DNA of 64,000 bases from Acidobacteriota bacterium (GTDB lineage: Bacteria > Acidobacteriota > Vicinamibacteria > Vicinamibacterales > 2-12-FULL-66-21). The notes beneath the pieces were generated by a model. The model worked only from the letters and a program-made list of their open reading frames with translations. It ran no database searches and was not told where the DNA came from. The position numbers and the translations under genes were made by a program. Location of the stretch: assembly GCA_016184105.1 (NCBI GenBank), contig JACPDI010000013.1, positions 56,046 to 120,045 on the forward strand. The letters run 5' to 3'. Positions within the stretch are counted from its first letter, which is position 1; each line of letters starts with the position of its first letter. Below are positions 1 to 8,543 of this stretch, one piece after another.

Positions 1-1533
1 AACCGCGACAAGACGAAGCCGGGCACGTGGGCGTTCGTGCTGCAGCCTCGCGAAGGGGAACGGCTTCGCGCCGAGCTGAAAGCGACGAAACGCCCCTACA
101 AGGTTCGCGCGGCCGTCAACGCCGAGTTCCACAAGGAGTCCTACCAGTCGATCGTGGAAGGGGTGATCCGCGGCACCGAGATCCACGATCAGGACCTCGT
201 GCTCACCGGCCACCTCCAGGAAGAGATGTTCTCGGCGAACGACGATGCGAGCGGCTGCGCCAACGTGCTGGAGATCGCCCGCGCGCTCAAGAAGATGGTT
301 GATGAGGGGACGCTGCCGCGGCCGCGCCGCGACATCCGGTTCTGGTGGCTCGACGAGATCAGCGCGTCCGAGCAGTACTTCGCCGACAACCCCGCGGAGA
401 CGAAGCAGCTGCTGGCCAACATCAACCAGGACATGGTTGGCGCGAAGCAATCCGCCGGAAGCCGCGTGCAGTTCGTGACGCGGCCGCCGCACTCGCGCGC
501 CTCGTACCTGGGTGACGTCATCGAGTCGATCGTCGAGTCGCTCGTCGCCGGCAACACGGCGTTCCTTTCCGCGGGGCAGGCGGCGCAGCTCCGGCAGGGT
601 CCCGACGCGATTCCTGCCACGACCACGAGCGATGCACCGTTCAGCAGGCCCGTGTTGTCCCGCCTTGGCACGCACGAACGCTACGACGCCCGGGTTGTGC
701 CGTTCCACAACAACACCGACCACCAGGTGTTCAACATGGCCGTCATCGGCGTGCCTGGCGTCACCTTCACGAACTGGCCCGACCCCTTCATCCATTCGAG
801 TGACGACGACCTGTGGCAGATCGACCCGACGCAGCTGAAGCGCAACGCGGTCGCGGTCGCGGGTGCGGCGCTCTACCTCGCCAACGCCGGTGACGCGGAG
901 GCGGTCACGCTCGGCACGGAGCTGTACGGGCGCGCCCTCGAGCGGCTGAGCCGCGACGCGCGCGTGGCCATGACGATGAACGACTACGCGCGCGGCGCGA
1001 ACCTGGTGCGACAGGCGGCACGGCGCGAGCGGCGGACCCTCGAGTCGGTCTCACGGTTTGCCACGCCCGGCGGCGCGGGAGAGCGGGCGCTGAAGGCGCT
1101 CATCCAGCAGCTGCCCACCGAGGACAACGCGGAGATGCGGTTGTCCGCGTACGTCGCCGGCGTGACCGGCACGAAGCCGGCGTCGGCCGCGGCGCCGTCT
1201 CCGCGCGAGAAAGAGCTGGCGACCATGGTGCCGTCCATCGCCGTGTCCATCCAGGAGTACCTCGACACGCGCGCGCAGCTGAAGCGCCCGCCTGCCCTCC
1301 ACAGCCTGATGGCGTATGAGGTCATGAACTTCGTGGACGGCACGAACACGTATCTCGACATCTTCCGGGCCGTATCGGCCGAGGCGGACGCCGCCGGCGA
1401 CTGGTACTACGGCACGGTGACGCTCGAGGACGTCGCGAGCTACCTTGATTCGGCAAAAGCCGCCGGCATCGTCACCGTGAAGACCGTGCCGTTGCCGGCG
1501 CGTAAGACGACGAGCGGAAAGGGCACCCGATGA
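1..1533 (+). CDS. M28-family zinc aminopeptidase, C-terminal part (5' end outside window)
   Basis: The reading frame is open from base 1, so the true start lies upstream; 510 residues are visible. Metal-ligand motifs of M28 di-zinc exopeptidases appear in order: GHLQE (His), NDDASG (Asp), WWLDEISASE (acidic base/ligand), NQDMVG (Asp), and a later DHQVFN His. Past the catalytic domain is a helical, Arg/Ala-rich region of about 200 residues without a recognised motif. The family usually carries a signal peptide and acts outside the cytoplasm, which cannot be checked here. The stop overlaps the next start by 4 nt (ATGA), so it is translationally coupled to the cupin gene. Substrate is unknown. 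Confidence 0.8.
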   Translation, partial: NRDKTKPGTWAFVLQPREGERLRAELKATKRPYKVRAAVNAEFHKESYQSIVEGVIRGTEIHDQDLVLTGHLQEEMFSANDDASGCANVLEIARALKKMVDEGTLPRPRRDIRFWWLDEISASEQYFADNPAETKQLLANINQDMVGAKQSAGSRVQFVTRPPHSRASYLGDVIESIVESLVAGNTAFLSAGQAAQLRQGPDAIPATTTSDAPFSRPVLSRLGTHERYDARVVPFHNNTDHQVFNMAVIGVPGVTFTNWPDPFIHSSDDDLWQIDPTQLKRNAVAVAGAALYLANAGDAEAVTLGTELYGRALERLSRDARVAMTMNDYARGANLVRQAARRERRTLESVSRFATPGGAGERALKALIQQLPTEDNAEMRLSAYVAGVTGTKPASAAAPSPREKELATMVPSIAVSIQEYLDTRAQLKRPPALHSLMAYEVMNFVDGTNTYLDIFRAVSAEADAAGDWYYGTVTLEDVASYLDSAKAAGIVTVKTVPLPARKTTSGKGTR

Positions 1534-1895
1534 CGACCGAAACGGTCACGCTGCACCGCTGGGACGAGATCGAACACGAGAAAGTCACCGAGATGATCTC
1601 GCGCAAGCTCGTCACCGGCGCGAAAGAGATGCTCGCGCAGATCTATCTGAAGAAAGGCGCCATCGTTCCGGCCCACAAGCACGAGAGCGAGCAGATGACG
1701 TACGTCCTGCAGGGGGCGCTGAAGTTCGTCATCGGCGGCGAGGAAATCACCGTGCGCGAGGGAGAAGTGCTCCACATTCCGTCGTGGGTGGAACACCAGG
1801 CGGAGGCGCTCGACGACACGTTCGAGCTCGACCTGTTCAGCCCGATCCGGCAGGACTGGCTGGACAAGACGGATGACTACTTTCACAAGAAGTAA
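1530..1895 (+). CDS. Small cupin-domain protein
   Basis: A single-domain cupin of 121 residues. Cupin motif 1 is visible as PAHKHESEQMTYVLQG (His, His, Glu metal ligands) and motif 2 as GEVLHIPSWVEHQAE (final His ligand). Such proteins bind one metal ion in a beta-barrel and act as small isomerases, dioxygenases or ligand sensors; nothing here tells which. It overlaps the upstream peptidase by 4 nt and is followed 26 nt later by an SDR gene, suggesting one transcript of accessory metabolic genes. Function remains generic. Confidence 0.8.
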   Translation: MTTETVTLHRWDEIEHEKVTEMISRKLVTGAKEMLAQIYLKKGAIVPAHKHESEQMTYVLQGALKFVIGGEEITVREGEVLHIPSWVEHQAEALDDTFELDLFSPIRQDWLDKTDDYFHKK

Positions 1896-1921
1896 GAAGT
1901 AGAAAGACAAGAAGGGAAAAC

Positions 1922-2713
1922 GTGGAGACAGGATTGAAAGGCAGGGTTGCCCTCGTGTGCGCGGCGAGCGAGGGGCTCGGGCGCGCGGCCGCCGACTCGC
2001 TCGCGGCCGAAGGGTGCCGGCTGGCCATCTGTTCGCGCCGCGAGCCGGCGATCGAGCAGGCGGCCGGCGAGATCCGCCGCGAACGCGGCGTCGAGGTGCT
2101 CGCCGTGGCGGCCGATCTCAGGGACGCGGCGGACATCTCGCGCCTGGTCTCGAAGACCGTGGAGGCCTTCGGCGGCCTCGACGTGCTGGTCACCAACGTG
2201 GGCGGCCCGAAACCCGGATTGTTCGACACGCTCGCAGACAGCGACTGGTACGATGCGGTGGACCTGCTGCTGATGAGCGCGGTGCGGCTCTCGCGCGAAG
2301 CCATACCGCACATGAAGGCCCGCGGCGGCGGGCGGATCGTGCACATCACGTCCGTGGCCGTGAAGCAGCCGGTCGCCGGCCTGATGCTCTCGAACGCCGT
2401 GCGCGCGGCGGTGATTGGTTTTGCGAAGACCTTGTCGCGCGAGCTGGCGCGAGACAACATCACCGTCAACTGCGTCGCACCCGGCTACACGCGGACCGCG
2501 CGCATCACCCGCCTCAACGAGGCCGCGGCCGCCCGCGAGGGGCAACCGGTCGCGGCGATCGAACAGAAGCTCGTGTCGCAGATTCCGATGGGACGGCTCG
2601 GCGAGCCGCGCGAGCTGGCGGATCTCATCGCGTTCCTCGCGTCCGATCGGGCCGGCTACATGACCGGCAGCGTGATCCAGGTGGATGGCGGCGCCGTCGC
2701 CGGCATTCTTTAG
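1922..2713 (+). CDS. SDR-fold oxidoreductase with altered catalytic residues
   Basis: 263 residues with the classical SDR Rossmann fold: a degenerate nucleotide loop (CAASEGLGRAAA in place of TGxxxGIG), NVGG, and a C-terminal GSVIQVDGG typical of FabG-like enzymes. The catalytic Ser is present (HITSVA), but where the YxxxK motif is expected, 13 residues later, the sequence reads SNAVR, so Tyr is Ser and Lys is Arg. It starts with GTG, preceded by an A/G-rich stretch. A subgroup of SDRs with an LSNxxR pattern exists, so this may be a conserved alternative active site rather than decay. Substrate is unknown. Confidence 0.75.
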   Translation: METGLKGRVALVCAASEGLGRAAADSLAAEGCRLAICSRREPAIEQAAGEIRRERGVEVLAVAADLRDAADISRLVSKTVEAFGGLDVLVTNVGGPKPGLFDTLADSDWYDAVDLLLMSAVRLSREAIPHMKARGGGRIVHITSVAVKQPVAGLMLSNAVRAAVIGFAKTLSRELARDNITVNCVAPGYTRTARITRLNEAAAAREGQPVAAIEQKLVSQIPMGRLGEPRELADLIAFLASDRAGYMTGSVIQVDGGAVAGIL

Positions 2714-2731
2714 GAAGCCAGGAGGCTGACC

Positions 2732-3292
2732 ATGGGATTCCTCGTGCTCCTCGCGATTGTCGCCGTCGTTTTGTTCTGGGGGATCGGGATCTACAACCGC
2801 CTCGTCCGCCTCAAGAACCAGGTCGCCAACGGCTGGCGGCAGATCGACGTGCAGTTGAAGCGCCGGCACGACCTGATTCCGAACCTCGTGAACACCGTCA
2901 AGGGGGCGATGGAGTTCGAGCGGGACACCCTCACTCGCGTCATGGAGGCACGCGCGAAGGCGGTGTCGGCCGCCACGCCGGCGGCCGCGGGACGCGCCGA
3001 GGGAGAGCTGACGCAGGCCCTGGGGCGCCTGTTCGCCGTCGCCGAGAGCTATCCCGCGCTGAAGGCCAACGAGAACGTGAAGATGCTCCAGGAGGAGCTG
3101 GCATCCACGGAGAACAAGATCGGATTCGCCCGGCAGTTCTACAACGATGTGGCGACGGCCTACAACACGGCGCGCGAGACGTTCCCCTCGAACATCGTCG
3201 CGTCGAGCATGAACTTCACGGCGGCGGAGCTCTTCGAGCTGGCTGACGAGGCCGAGCGCGCCGTGCCGGCCGTCGACCTGTCGATGAAATGA
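2732..3292 (+). CDS. lemA: LemA family protein
   Basis: 186 residues: one N-terminal membrane helix (about residues 3-20) followed by the conserved RLKNQVANGW and QLKRRHDLIPNLV segments of LemA proteins, then long helices. LemA proteins are membrane anchored with a soluble helical domain; their role is poorly known, though they commonly pair with an M48 protease, as here. The stop overlaps the start of the protease gene (ATGA), giving a two-gene translationally coupled unit. A ribosome binding site (GGAGG) precedes the ATG. Confidence 0.9.
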   Translation: MGFLVLLAIVAVVLFWGIGIYNRLVRLKNQVANGWRQIDVQLKRRHDLIPNLVNTVKGAMEFERDTLTRVMEARAKAVSAATPAAAGRAEGELTQALGRLFAVAESYPALKANENVKMLQEELASTENKIGFARQFYNDVATAYNTARETFPSNIVASSMNFTAAELFELADEAERAVPAVDLSMK

Positions 3293-4287
3293 ATCTCTTC
3301 GATCAGCAGAAATCCAACCGCCGGAAGACGTGGTTCATCATGGCCGTCTTCGTGGGATTCCTGCTGCTCCTCGGGGCGGGCTTCGACCTGTTCGTCCTCG
3401 GCCAGAACGGCGTGCCGATCCCATTCGGCGCGCTCGCGGCGCTCGGCGTCGGCGGCGCCAGCGCCTGGACCGGCTACCTGCACGGCGACCGCGCCGTGCT
3501 GCTGTCGTCCGGCGCCGTGCCGATCGAACAGGCCGCTGCGGCGCTGGAGTGGCCGGACGGGCCACTGAAGCTGAAACAGTACGAAAACATCGTCGAGGAG
3601 ATGGCGATTGCCTCCGGCCTGCCGAAGCCGGCGGTCTACGTCATTCCCGATCCCGACCCGAACGCGTTCGCGACCGGGCGCGATCCGGAGCACGCCTCGC
3701 TGGCCGTCACCCGCGGCCTGCTGGACATGCTGAACCGCGAGCAGCTTCAAGGGGTCGTGGGCCACGAGATGAGCCATGTCCGGAATTACGACATCCGGCT
3801 CATGACCATCATCGCGGCGCTGGTGGGCGCGATCGCGTTGATTGCCGACTGGACCGGGCGCGCGATGCGTCACGGCTTCGGCGGCGGCGGGGGTCGGCGT
3901 GGAGGCAAGGGCAAGGGAAATGCGGCGGGCCTCGTGTTGCTGGCGATCTGGATCGTCGCCCTCCTCGTCGCGCCGTTCGTCTCGCGCCTGCTCGCCCTGT
4001 CCGTCTCGCGGCGCCGCGAATATCTCGCCGACGCCTCGTCCGCGGAGTTGACGCGCAATCCGGTCGCGCTCGCCGAAGCGCTGCAGAAAATCGAGTACGC
4101 CGCCGGGCCGACCAAGGCCATCAAGCAGGGCAGCGCCCACCTGTGCATCGCCGATCCGCTCGGTCGCGCGGTGACGTCGAAGGAAGGCTACTGGGCGGAC
4201 TGGTTCGCCACGCACCCGCCGATGGTCAAGCGCATTTCCGCGCTGCGGCAGATGGCCTACCTGCAGGCGCATCCGCAGGCTCAGTGA
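3289..4287 (+). CDS. htpX: M48 membrane zinc metalloprotease, HtpX-like
   Basis: 332 residues. The zinc-binding HExxH motif is VVGHEMSHVRNYD (H159, E160, H163), with the third ligand expected in the later RREYLADASS segment. Membrane helices lie around residues 15-38, 45-60, 172-186 and 210-232, separated by a Gly/Arg/Lys-rich loop (about residues 190-207). It is coupled to lemA, the usual arrangement of LemA with HtpX-like proteases, which act in membrane protein quality control. Its last bases overlap the convergent rhomboid gene by 7 nt. It could be an HtpX paralogue rather than the orthologue. Confidence 0.88.
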   Translation: MNLFDQQKSNRRKTWFIMAVFVGFLLLLGAGFDLFVLGQNGVPIPFGALAALGVGGASAWTGYLHGDRAVLLSSGAVPIEQAAAALEWPDGPLKLKQYENIVEEMAIASGLPKPAVYVIPDPDPNAFATGRDPEHASLAVTRGLLDMLNREQLQGVVGHEMSHVRNYDIRLMTIIAALVGAIALIADWTGRAMRHGFGGGGGRRGGKGKGNAAGLVLLAIWIVALLVAPFVSRLLALSVSRRREYLADASSAELTRNPVALAEALQKIEYAAGPTKAIKQGSAHLCIADPLGRAVTSKEGYWADWFATHPPMVKRISALRQMAYLQAHPQAQ

Positions 4288-5030
4288 ATCGTGCGGTCCC
4301 AGCGGGCGTCGCCACCGCGTCCGCCCGGGTGAACGTCGAACCTGCGGCGCAGACGATTCATCTTCCACTTCACCCACCGGTACTTCAGCTCCGCCATGAG
4401 TCCGCCGCGCCCGCTTCGAAGGTAGAGATATCCGACGAGCAGCCCGCCCAGGTGCGTGGAGTGCGCCGTCGTGCTGCCGCCGCCGGTGGCCGAGAGGAAC
4501 GAGATCGCGCCGATGATCATCACGAAGTACTTGGCGGGTACCGGGAACAGCAGGAACATCAGGATCGGGCGATCCGGATAGTAGTAGCCGTACGCGAGCA
4601 GGAGGCCGTACAGCGCGCCTGAAGCCCCCACCGTCGTTGCAACGTAGACCTCGTTCGCGAAGGGCAGCGGCAGCAGCGAGACGATGAGGGACGTGGCGGC
4701 CGCGCCGACGCCCGTGACGAAGAAATAGCGGACGAAGAAGGTCGTTCCCCACAGCCGCTCGAGCTCCACGCCGAACATCCACACACCAAGCATGTTGAAC
4801 AGGATGTGCGTGAAGTTCCCGTGGAGGAACATGTAGGTCAGCGGCTGCCACACCCATCCGTGCTCGACCACGGACTGCGGTCGGAGGCCGAGCAGGAGCG
4901 TCAGCGCGGGGGCCGCCAGCTGCAGCACGAACATGAGGATGTTCGCGACCAGCAGCGCCTTCACCGCCGGGGTGACCGGGCCGGGACCAAAGGAGTACGA
5001 AACGCCGTACGGACGAGGAACTCGGGCCAT
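4281..5030 (-). CDS. Rhomboid intramembrane serine protease
   Basis: 249 residues with six predicted membrane helices. The rhomboid signatures are all present: FLHGNFTHILFNM (H70/H75), the catalytic Ser in GASGALYG (S137), and the catalytic His in HSTHLGGLLVGYLYLR (H193). These proteases cut membrane proteins within or near a transmembrane segment. A Gly/Arg-rich cytoplasmic tail follows. A TACGAT -10-like box at 5041-5046 lies only 10 nt before the ATG, so its mRNA would have a very short leader. Confidence 0.92.
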   Translation of the reverse strand: MARVPRPYGVSYSFGPGPVTPAVKALLVANILMFVLQLAAPALTLLLGLRPQSVVEHGWVWQPLTYMFLHGNFTHILFNMLGVWMFGVELERLWGTTFFVRYFFVTGVGAAATSLIVSLLPLPFANEVYVATTVGASGALYGLLLAYGYYYPDRPILMFLLFPVPAKYFVMIIGAISFLSATGGGSTTAHSTHLGGLLVGYLYLRSGRGGLMAELKYRWVKWKMNRLRRRFDVHPGGRGGDARWDRTIH

Positions 5031-5049
5031 CAGCTCTTCGATCGTACCA

Positions 5050-6231
5050 CTACTGCACGAGAGGTACCGAAACGGCCTTGTCCGAGTCGGCGGGCGAAAG
5101 CTCGCGCGGAAGGGGTGAAGCCGTGGCCGCAGCGAGCAGCGGCACGCAGCCGAGGATCGTCAGCGTCCGTTCAATTCCAATACGGTCCGCCAGCATTCCT
5201 ACCAGCGGCACGGTGAGGCCGCCGGTTCCCCAGGCAAAGCCCATCATCAGCGACGACACGGTTGCCGCGCTCACGGGCGCGATGGCCTGGCCGAACGTGA
5301 CGTTCACCGGCAGCGTGGACTGCAGGAAGAACCCTCCGATGGCCAGCACGGCGATGAACGCGCCCCCGTGCAGCGCCGGTGCGGCCAGGAGGAACGGCAC
5401 CGACAACAGGAGTGACAGGATAATCACGCGCCGCGCGCCGAATCGGTCCGCCAGCGGGCCGCCGATGAAGCCGCCCAGGCCGCTCGCGAAGAGATACGCC
5501 GCGACGATCGATCCCGCCGCGCCGACCGGCAGGCCGCGCCGTGTCAGCAGCACGGGCACGAAGGTCGCCATCGCGAGCGAGGTGAGCGTGCGAAGCACGA
5601 CGATGGTGTACAGCAGCGACAGCGGTTTCGCGTAGGGCCGCAGCGAACGCAGTCCGCCGCCCGATCGCCCTGAGTTCAACTCGAAGGTGGGCACGCGCGT
5701 GGCGAACGCGGCGACGACCACCAGTGCGGGCAGCGCCAGCAGCGGCGTCCAGGTCGTGCCGAACCGCTGAACGAATGGGGCGAACACGAGCGGCCCGAGC
5801 GAGAGGCCGATCGACCCGCCCGTGATGTAGACCGACATGGCCAGCCCGCTTTGCCGGCCGCCGAGCCGGTGCGCCAGCGCGGCGGCGGGCGGGTGGAAGG
5901 CCGCCGTGCCGAGCCCTCCGACCATCAGGACGGCGCCGAGCATCAGTCGTGACGTCGCGACGCCGACGAAGCTGAGCACGCCGACGGCGAGAAACGGGCC
6001 GGCGATCAGCAGGACGCGCGGCCTCCAGCGGTCCGCGATGTGCCCGAAGCCCAGCTGCGCGACCGACGCTGACAGCTGGAACAACATGGCAAACGTGCCC
6101 GCCATCGCGAGCGACAAGCCCAGTTTGGGGATGAGCAGCGGCAGCAACGGCGCGTAGATGTTGCCGAAGCCATCGACCATCATGTGCGCGCTGGCCATCC
6201 GAAGCACGGTTGAATGGAGGCGAGGGATCAT
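5050..6231 (-). CDS. MFS exporter, fosmidomycin-resistance (Fsr)-like
   Basis: 393 residues, about 12 membrane helices, alternating with short loops; the MFS loop 2-3 motif is seen as GHIADRWRPR and repeated in the second half as GPLADRFGARR. The N-terminal pattern (MVDGFGNIYAPLLPLLIPKL) resembles Fsr-type transporters. Longer frames upstream exist, but the ATG at 6231 is chosen because it overlaps the stop of murJ (ATGA) and begins just before the first helix. It is thus cotranscribed with murJ. The substrate cannot be predicted from sequence. Confidence 0.85.
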   Translation of the reverse strand: MIPRLHSTVLRMASAHMMVDGFGNIYAPLLPLLIPKLGLSLAMAGTFAMLFQLSASVAQLGFGHIADRWRPRVLLIAGPFLAVGVLSFVGVATSRLMLGAVLMVGGLGTAAFHPPAAALAHRLGGRQSGLAMSVYITGGSIGLSLGPLVFAPFVQRFGTTWTPLLALPALVVVAAFATRVPTFELNSGRSGGGLRSLRPYAKPLSLLYTIVVLRTLTSLAMATFVPVLLTRRGLPVGAAGSIVAAYLFASGLGGFIGGPLADRFGARRVIILSLLLSVPFLLAAPALHGGAFIAVLAIGGFFLQSTLPVNVTFGQAIAPVSAATVSSLMMGFAWGTGGLTVPLVGMLADRIGIERTLTILGCVPLLAAATASPLPRELSPADSDKAVSVPLVQ

Positions 6232-7802
6232 CCGGAGATCCGCCTGAGCACGCGCGCGATCGCGCCCTCGAATTCCTGGATGCGGAGGAGCCGCGCAGCC
6301 GCCATCAGCACGGCCACCGCCGCGGCGATCGCGCCGAAGACCTGGACAAGCTTGGCGGCCAACGACGCGGCGGGCCAGACCCCGTCGAACCACGCGGCCG
6401 TGGCATGCGCGGCAAGACCCATGGCCGCCGAGGCGATCAGGATCTTGGCGGATGCCGTCGCGATGCGGCGCCCTTCGAGGCCGCCAAGGCGGCGCCGCAG
6501 CAGCCAGAGCAGCGCCCCGGCGTTGAACATCGCGGCCAGCGAGGTGCCGAGCGCGAGACCGCGGTAGCCCATGACGCGCACCAGCGCCAGGTTGATCGAC
6601 AGGTTCGCGAGGACGGAGATGACGCTGATCGTGACTGGCGTGCGGCTGTCGCGCAGCGAGTAAAAGGTCGGCGAGGCGATCTTCACGGCCGAGTAGCCGA
6701 TCAGCCCGGGTGCGTAGAAGATCAGCGCCGCCGCCGTCGCCGCCGTATCGGCTTCGGTGAACCGGCCGCGCTCGAGCAGCAGCGACACGATGGGATCGGC
6801 AAGCGCCATCAGCCCGATCGTCGCCGGCACGTTCAGCATCAGCATCATCCTGAGCGCCGTGGAGATGGTCTGCCGCATGGACGCGGTGTCCTTCACGGCC
6901 GCGTGTCGCGAGATGTCAGGCAGCGCCGCCGTCGCAATCGACACCCCGAAGAGCCCGATCGGCAAGTACATCAGGCGGAAGGCGTAACTGAGCCAGGAAA
7001 CGGCCCCCTGCTCCTGTGTTGCGGCAAGGTAGGTGTTCACGAACACGTTGATTTGCACCGCCGCGAGGCCGAGCGTGCCGGGACCCATCAGGCGCAGCAC
7101 CTCGCGCAGATCGGGATCCCGAAAATTGACGATCGGGTGATACCGGAAGCCCTCCTTCCGCAGCGCCGGCCACTGCAGCGCGATTTGTCCGAGCCCGCCG
7201 AGCAGTGTGCCGACGGCAATCGCGGCGATCGGCGGCAGCCCCAGCGCCGGCATCACGGGAACGAGCGCGAACGCGCAGAAAATCGTCGCGACGTTGAACA
7301 TCGCGGGCGACATCGCCGGGATGAAGAACCGGTGGAGCGAGTTCAGCATGCCCATGAACGCGGCCGCCACCGCGATCGTCGTCAGGAAGGGCAGCATGAT
7401 GCGCGTCAGCAGCGTCGTGAGTTCGAGCTTGCCCGGCACCTCTCCAAAGTCTCCGGCGATGGCATGCGTGATCGGGGCGGCGAAGATGATCCCGAGCACG
7501 ACGATCACGCCGGTGACCGCCAGGAGTGCGTTTATGACAAGGTTGCCCAGCCGCCACGCCTCGTCGCGGCCGCCGTGGGTGAGGTTCCGCGTGAACGCGG
7601 GGACGAACGCCGCCGTCATGGCCCCTTCCGCGAAGAGGTCGCGAAGCAGGTTGGGCACGCGAAACGCGACGTTGAACGCGTCCATCTCGCGGCCGGCGCC
7701 GAACAAGGCCGCGAGGACGGTCTCGCGCGCGACGCCCAGCAGTCGGCTGGTCATCGTGGCGATGCTGATGAGCCCGGCTGACCGGGCGAGGCGGGTGCTC
7801 AT
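6228..7802 (-). CDS. murJ: Lipid II flippase MurJ
   Basis: 524 residues with about 14 hydrophobic helices and the MurJ/MviN N-terminal signatures (TMTSRLLGVARE; RVPNLLRDLFAEGAMTAAFVP). MurJ moves the undecaprenyl-linked cell-wall precursor from the inner to the outer face of the membrane, directly downstream of the MurG step encoded in this window. The ATG at 7802 is preferred over an upstream extension that reads low-complexity sequence. A TGTGGTACGCT extended -10 box lies just upstream (about 7817-7827 on the minus strand). It overlaps the MFS gene by 4 nt. Confidence 0.93.
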   Translation of the reverse strand: MSTRLARSAGLISIATMTSRLLGVARETVLAALFGAGREMDAFNVAFRVPNLLRDLFAEGAMTAAFVPAFTRNLTHGGRDEAWRLGNLVINALLAVTGVIVVLGIIFAAPITHAIAGDFGEVPGKLELTTLLTRIMLPFLTTIAVAAAFMGMLNSLHRFFIPAMSPAMFNVATIFCAFALVPVMPALGLPPIAAIAVGTLLGGLGQIALQWPALRKEGFRYHPIVNFRDPDLREVLRLMGPGTLGLAAVQINVFVNTYLAATQEQGAVSWLSYAFRLMYLPIGLFGVSIATAALPDISRHAAVKDTASMRQTISTALRMMLMLNVPATIGLMALADPIVSLLLERGRFTEADTAATAAALIFYAPGLIGYSAVKIASPTFYSLRDSRTPVTISVISVLANLSINLALVRVMGYRGLALGTSLAAMFNAGALLWLLRRRLGGLEGRRIATASAKILIASAAMGLAAHATAAWFDGVWPAASLAAKLVQVFGAIAAAVAVLMAAARLLRIQEFEGAIARVLRRISG

Positions 7803-7963
7803 GCGGAGCGAAGGCCAGCGTACCACAGCGGAACGTGGCCGCTCGCGGACGGTGTCCGTCGGCGGGACGCCGCCAGGCGCCGCCCCGCGCTGCCGCAAGC
7901 GATACTCGATCAGAGCGTTACGCGAACTCCCAACGCCGCCCCAAGAGGCCGCCCCGCGAGGAC

Positions 7964-8005
7964 AAAAAAAGAAACCCCTGCCGCCCGTCACAGCAGCAGG
8001 GGTTT
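7964..8005 (-). terminator. Rho-independent terminator downstream of yqeY
   Basis: Perfect 10-bp inverted repeat (AAACCCCTGC at 7972-7981, GCAGGGGTTT at 7996-8005). Read on the minus strand the hairpin is followed by TTTCTTTTTTT. It lies 80 nt past the yqeY stop and about 160 nt before murJ, so it most simply ends the GNAT-yqeY transcript; it could also act as a leader attenuator for murJ. The rest of 7803-8085 shows no gene. Confidence 0.85.
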
Positions 8006-8085
8006 CCTCGGAGGATGGATGAGAGGCTCTGTCGTGCCTTCCAACTGATTAGACGCCGCCCCCCCCGAAAAAGTTCGCTTCCGTT

Positions 8086-8532
8086 TCAGCCGAGGCGCCG
8101 CTTCACCATGTCGCTGACGGTGCGGCCGTCGGCCGTGCGGCCGGCGAGTTTCGCCATCACCGCTTTCATCACCGTCCCCATGTCCTTCGGCGAGGACGCG
8201 CCGGTCTCGGCCACGGCGGCCTCGACGGCATCGGCCAGCTCCGCCTCGCTGACCGGCGGCGGCAGGTAGCCCTCCAGCACCGCGATTTCCGCCGCTTCCT
8301 TCGCGGCGAGGTCCTTGCGCCCTCCCTTTTCGAACTGCTCGATTGAGTCGCGGCGCTGCTTGATGAGCGTCCCGATCACCTGGAGCCCCTCGTGGTCGTC
8401 CAGGTCGCGTCCCTTCTCAATGCTCTTGTTCGTCAAGGCCGTCTTGAGCATGCGGAGGGCCACCAGGCGGCTCGGCTCCTTCGCGCGCATCGCGCTCGCG
8501 AGGTCTGCGTTCACTTGTTCGGTCAGTGTCAT
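8086..8532 (-). CDS. yqeY: GatB/YqeY domain protein
   Basis: 148 residues. The sequence matches the YqeY family (helical domain related to the tail of GatB): RLVALRMLKTALTN near the N terminus, LEGYLPPPVSEAEL and KDMGTVMKAVMAKLAGRADG-like motifs, ending MVKRRLG. The family is thought to promote tRNA-dependent amidation, but its role is little studied. ATG at 8532 is preferred over a TTG 15 nt upstream, because family members start with MTL/MSL immediately before the first helix. It lies 11 nt downstream of the GNAT gene, and a strong terminator follows. Confidence 0.88.
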   Translation of the reverse strand: MTLTEQVNADLASAMRAKEPSRLVALRMLKTALTNKSIEKGRDLDDHEGLQVIGTLIKQRRDSIEQFEKGGRKDLAAKEAAEIAVLEGYLPPPVSEAELADAVEAAVAETGASSPKDMGTVMKAVMAKLAGRTADGRTVSDMVKRRLG

Positions 8533-8543
8533 AAAAAGATCCG

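Noticed and set aside
6210..7781. Long plus-strand open frame opposite murJ (and similar long frames opposite rpoD, dnaG, mutS2, the dcw genes and lepA)
   Set aside because: These are mirror frames of GC-rich genes: Arg/His/Gln-rich low-complexity translations without motifs, fully overlapping well-supported genes.
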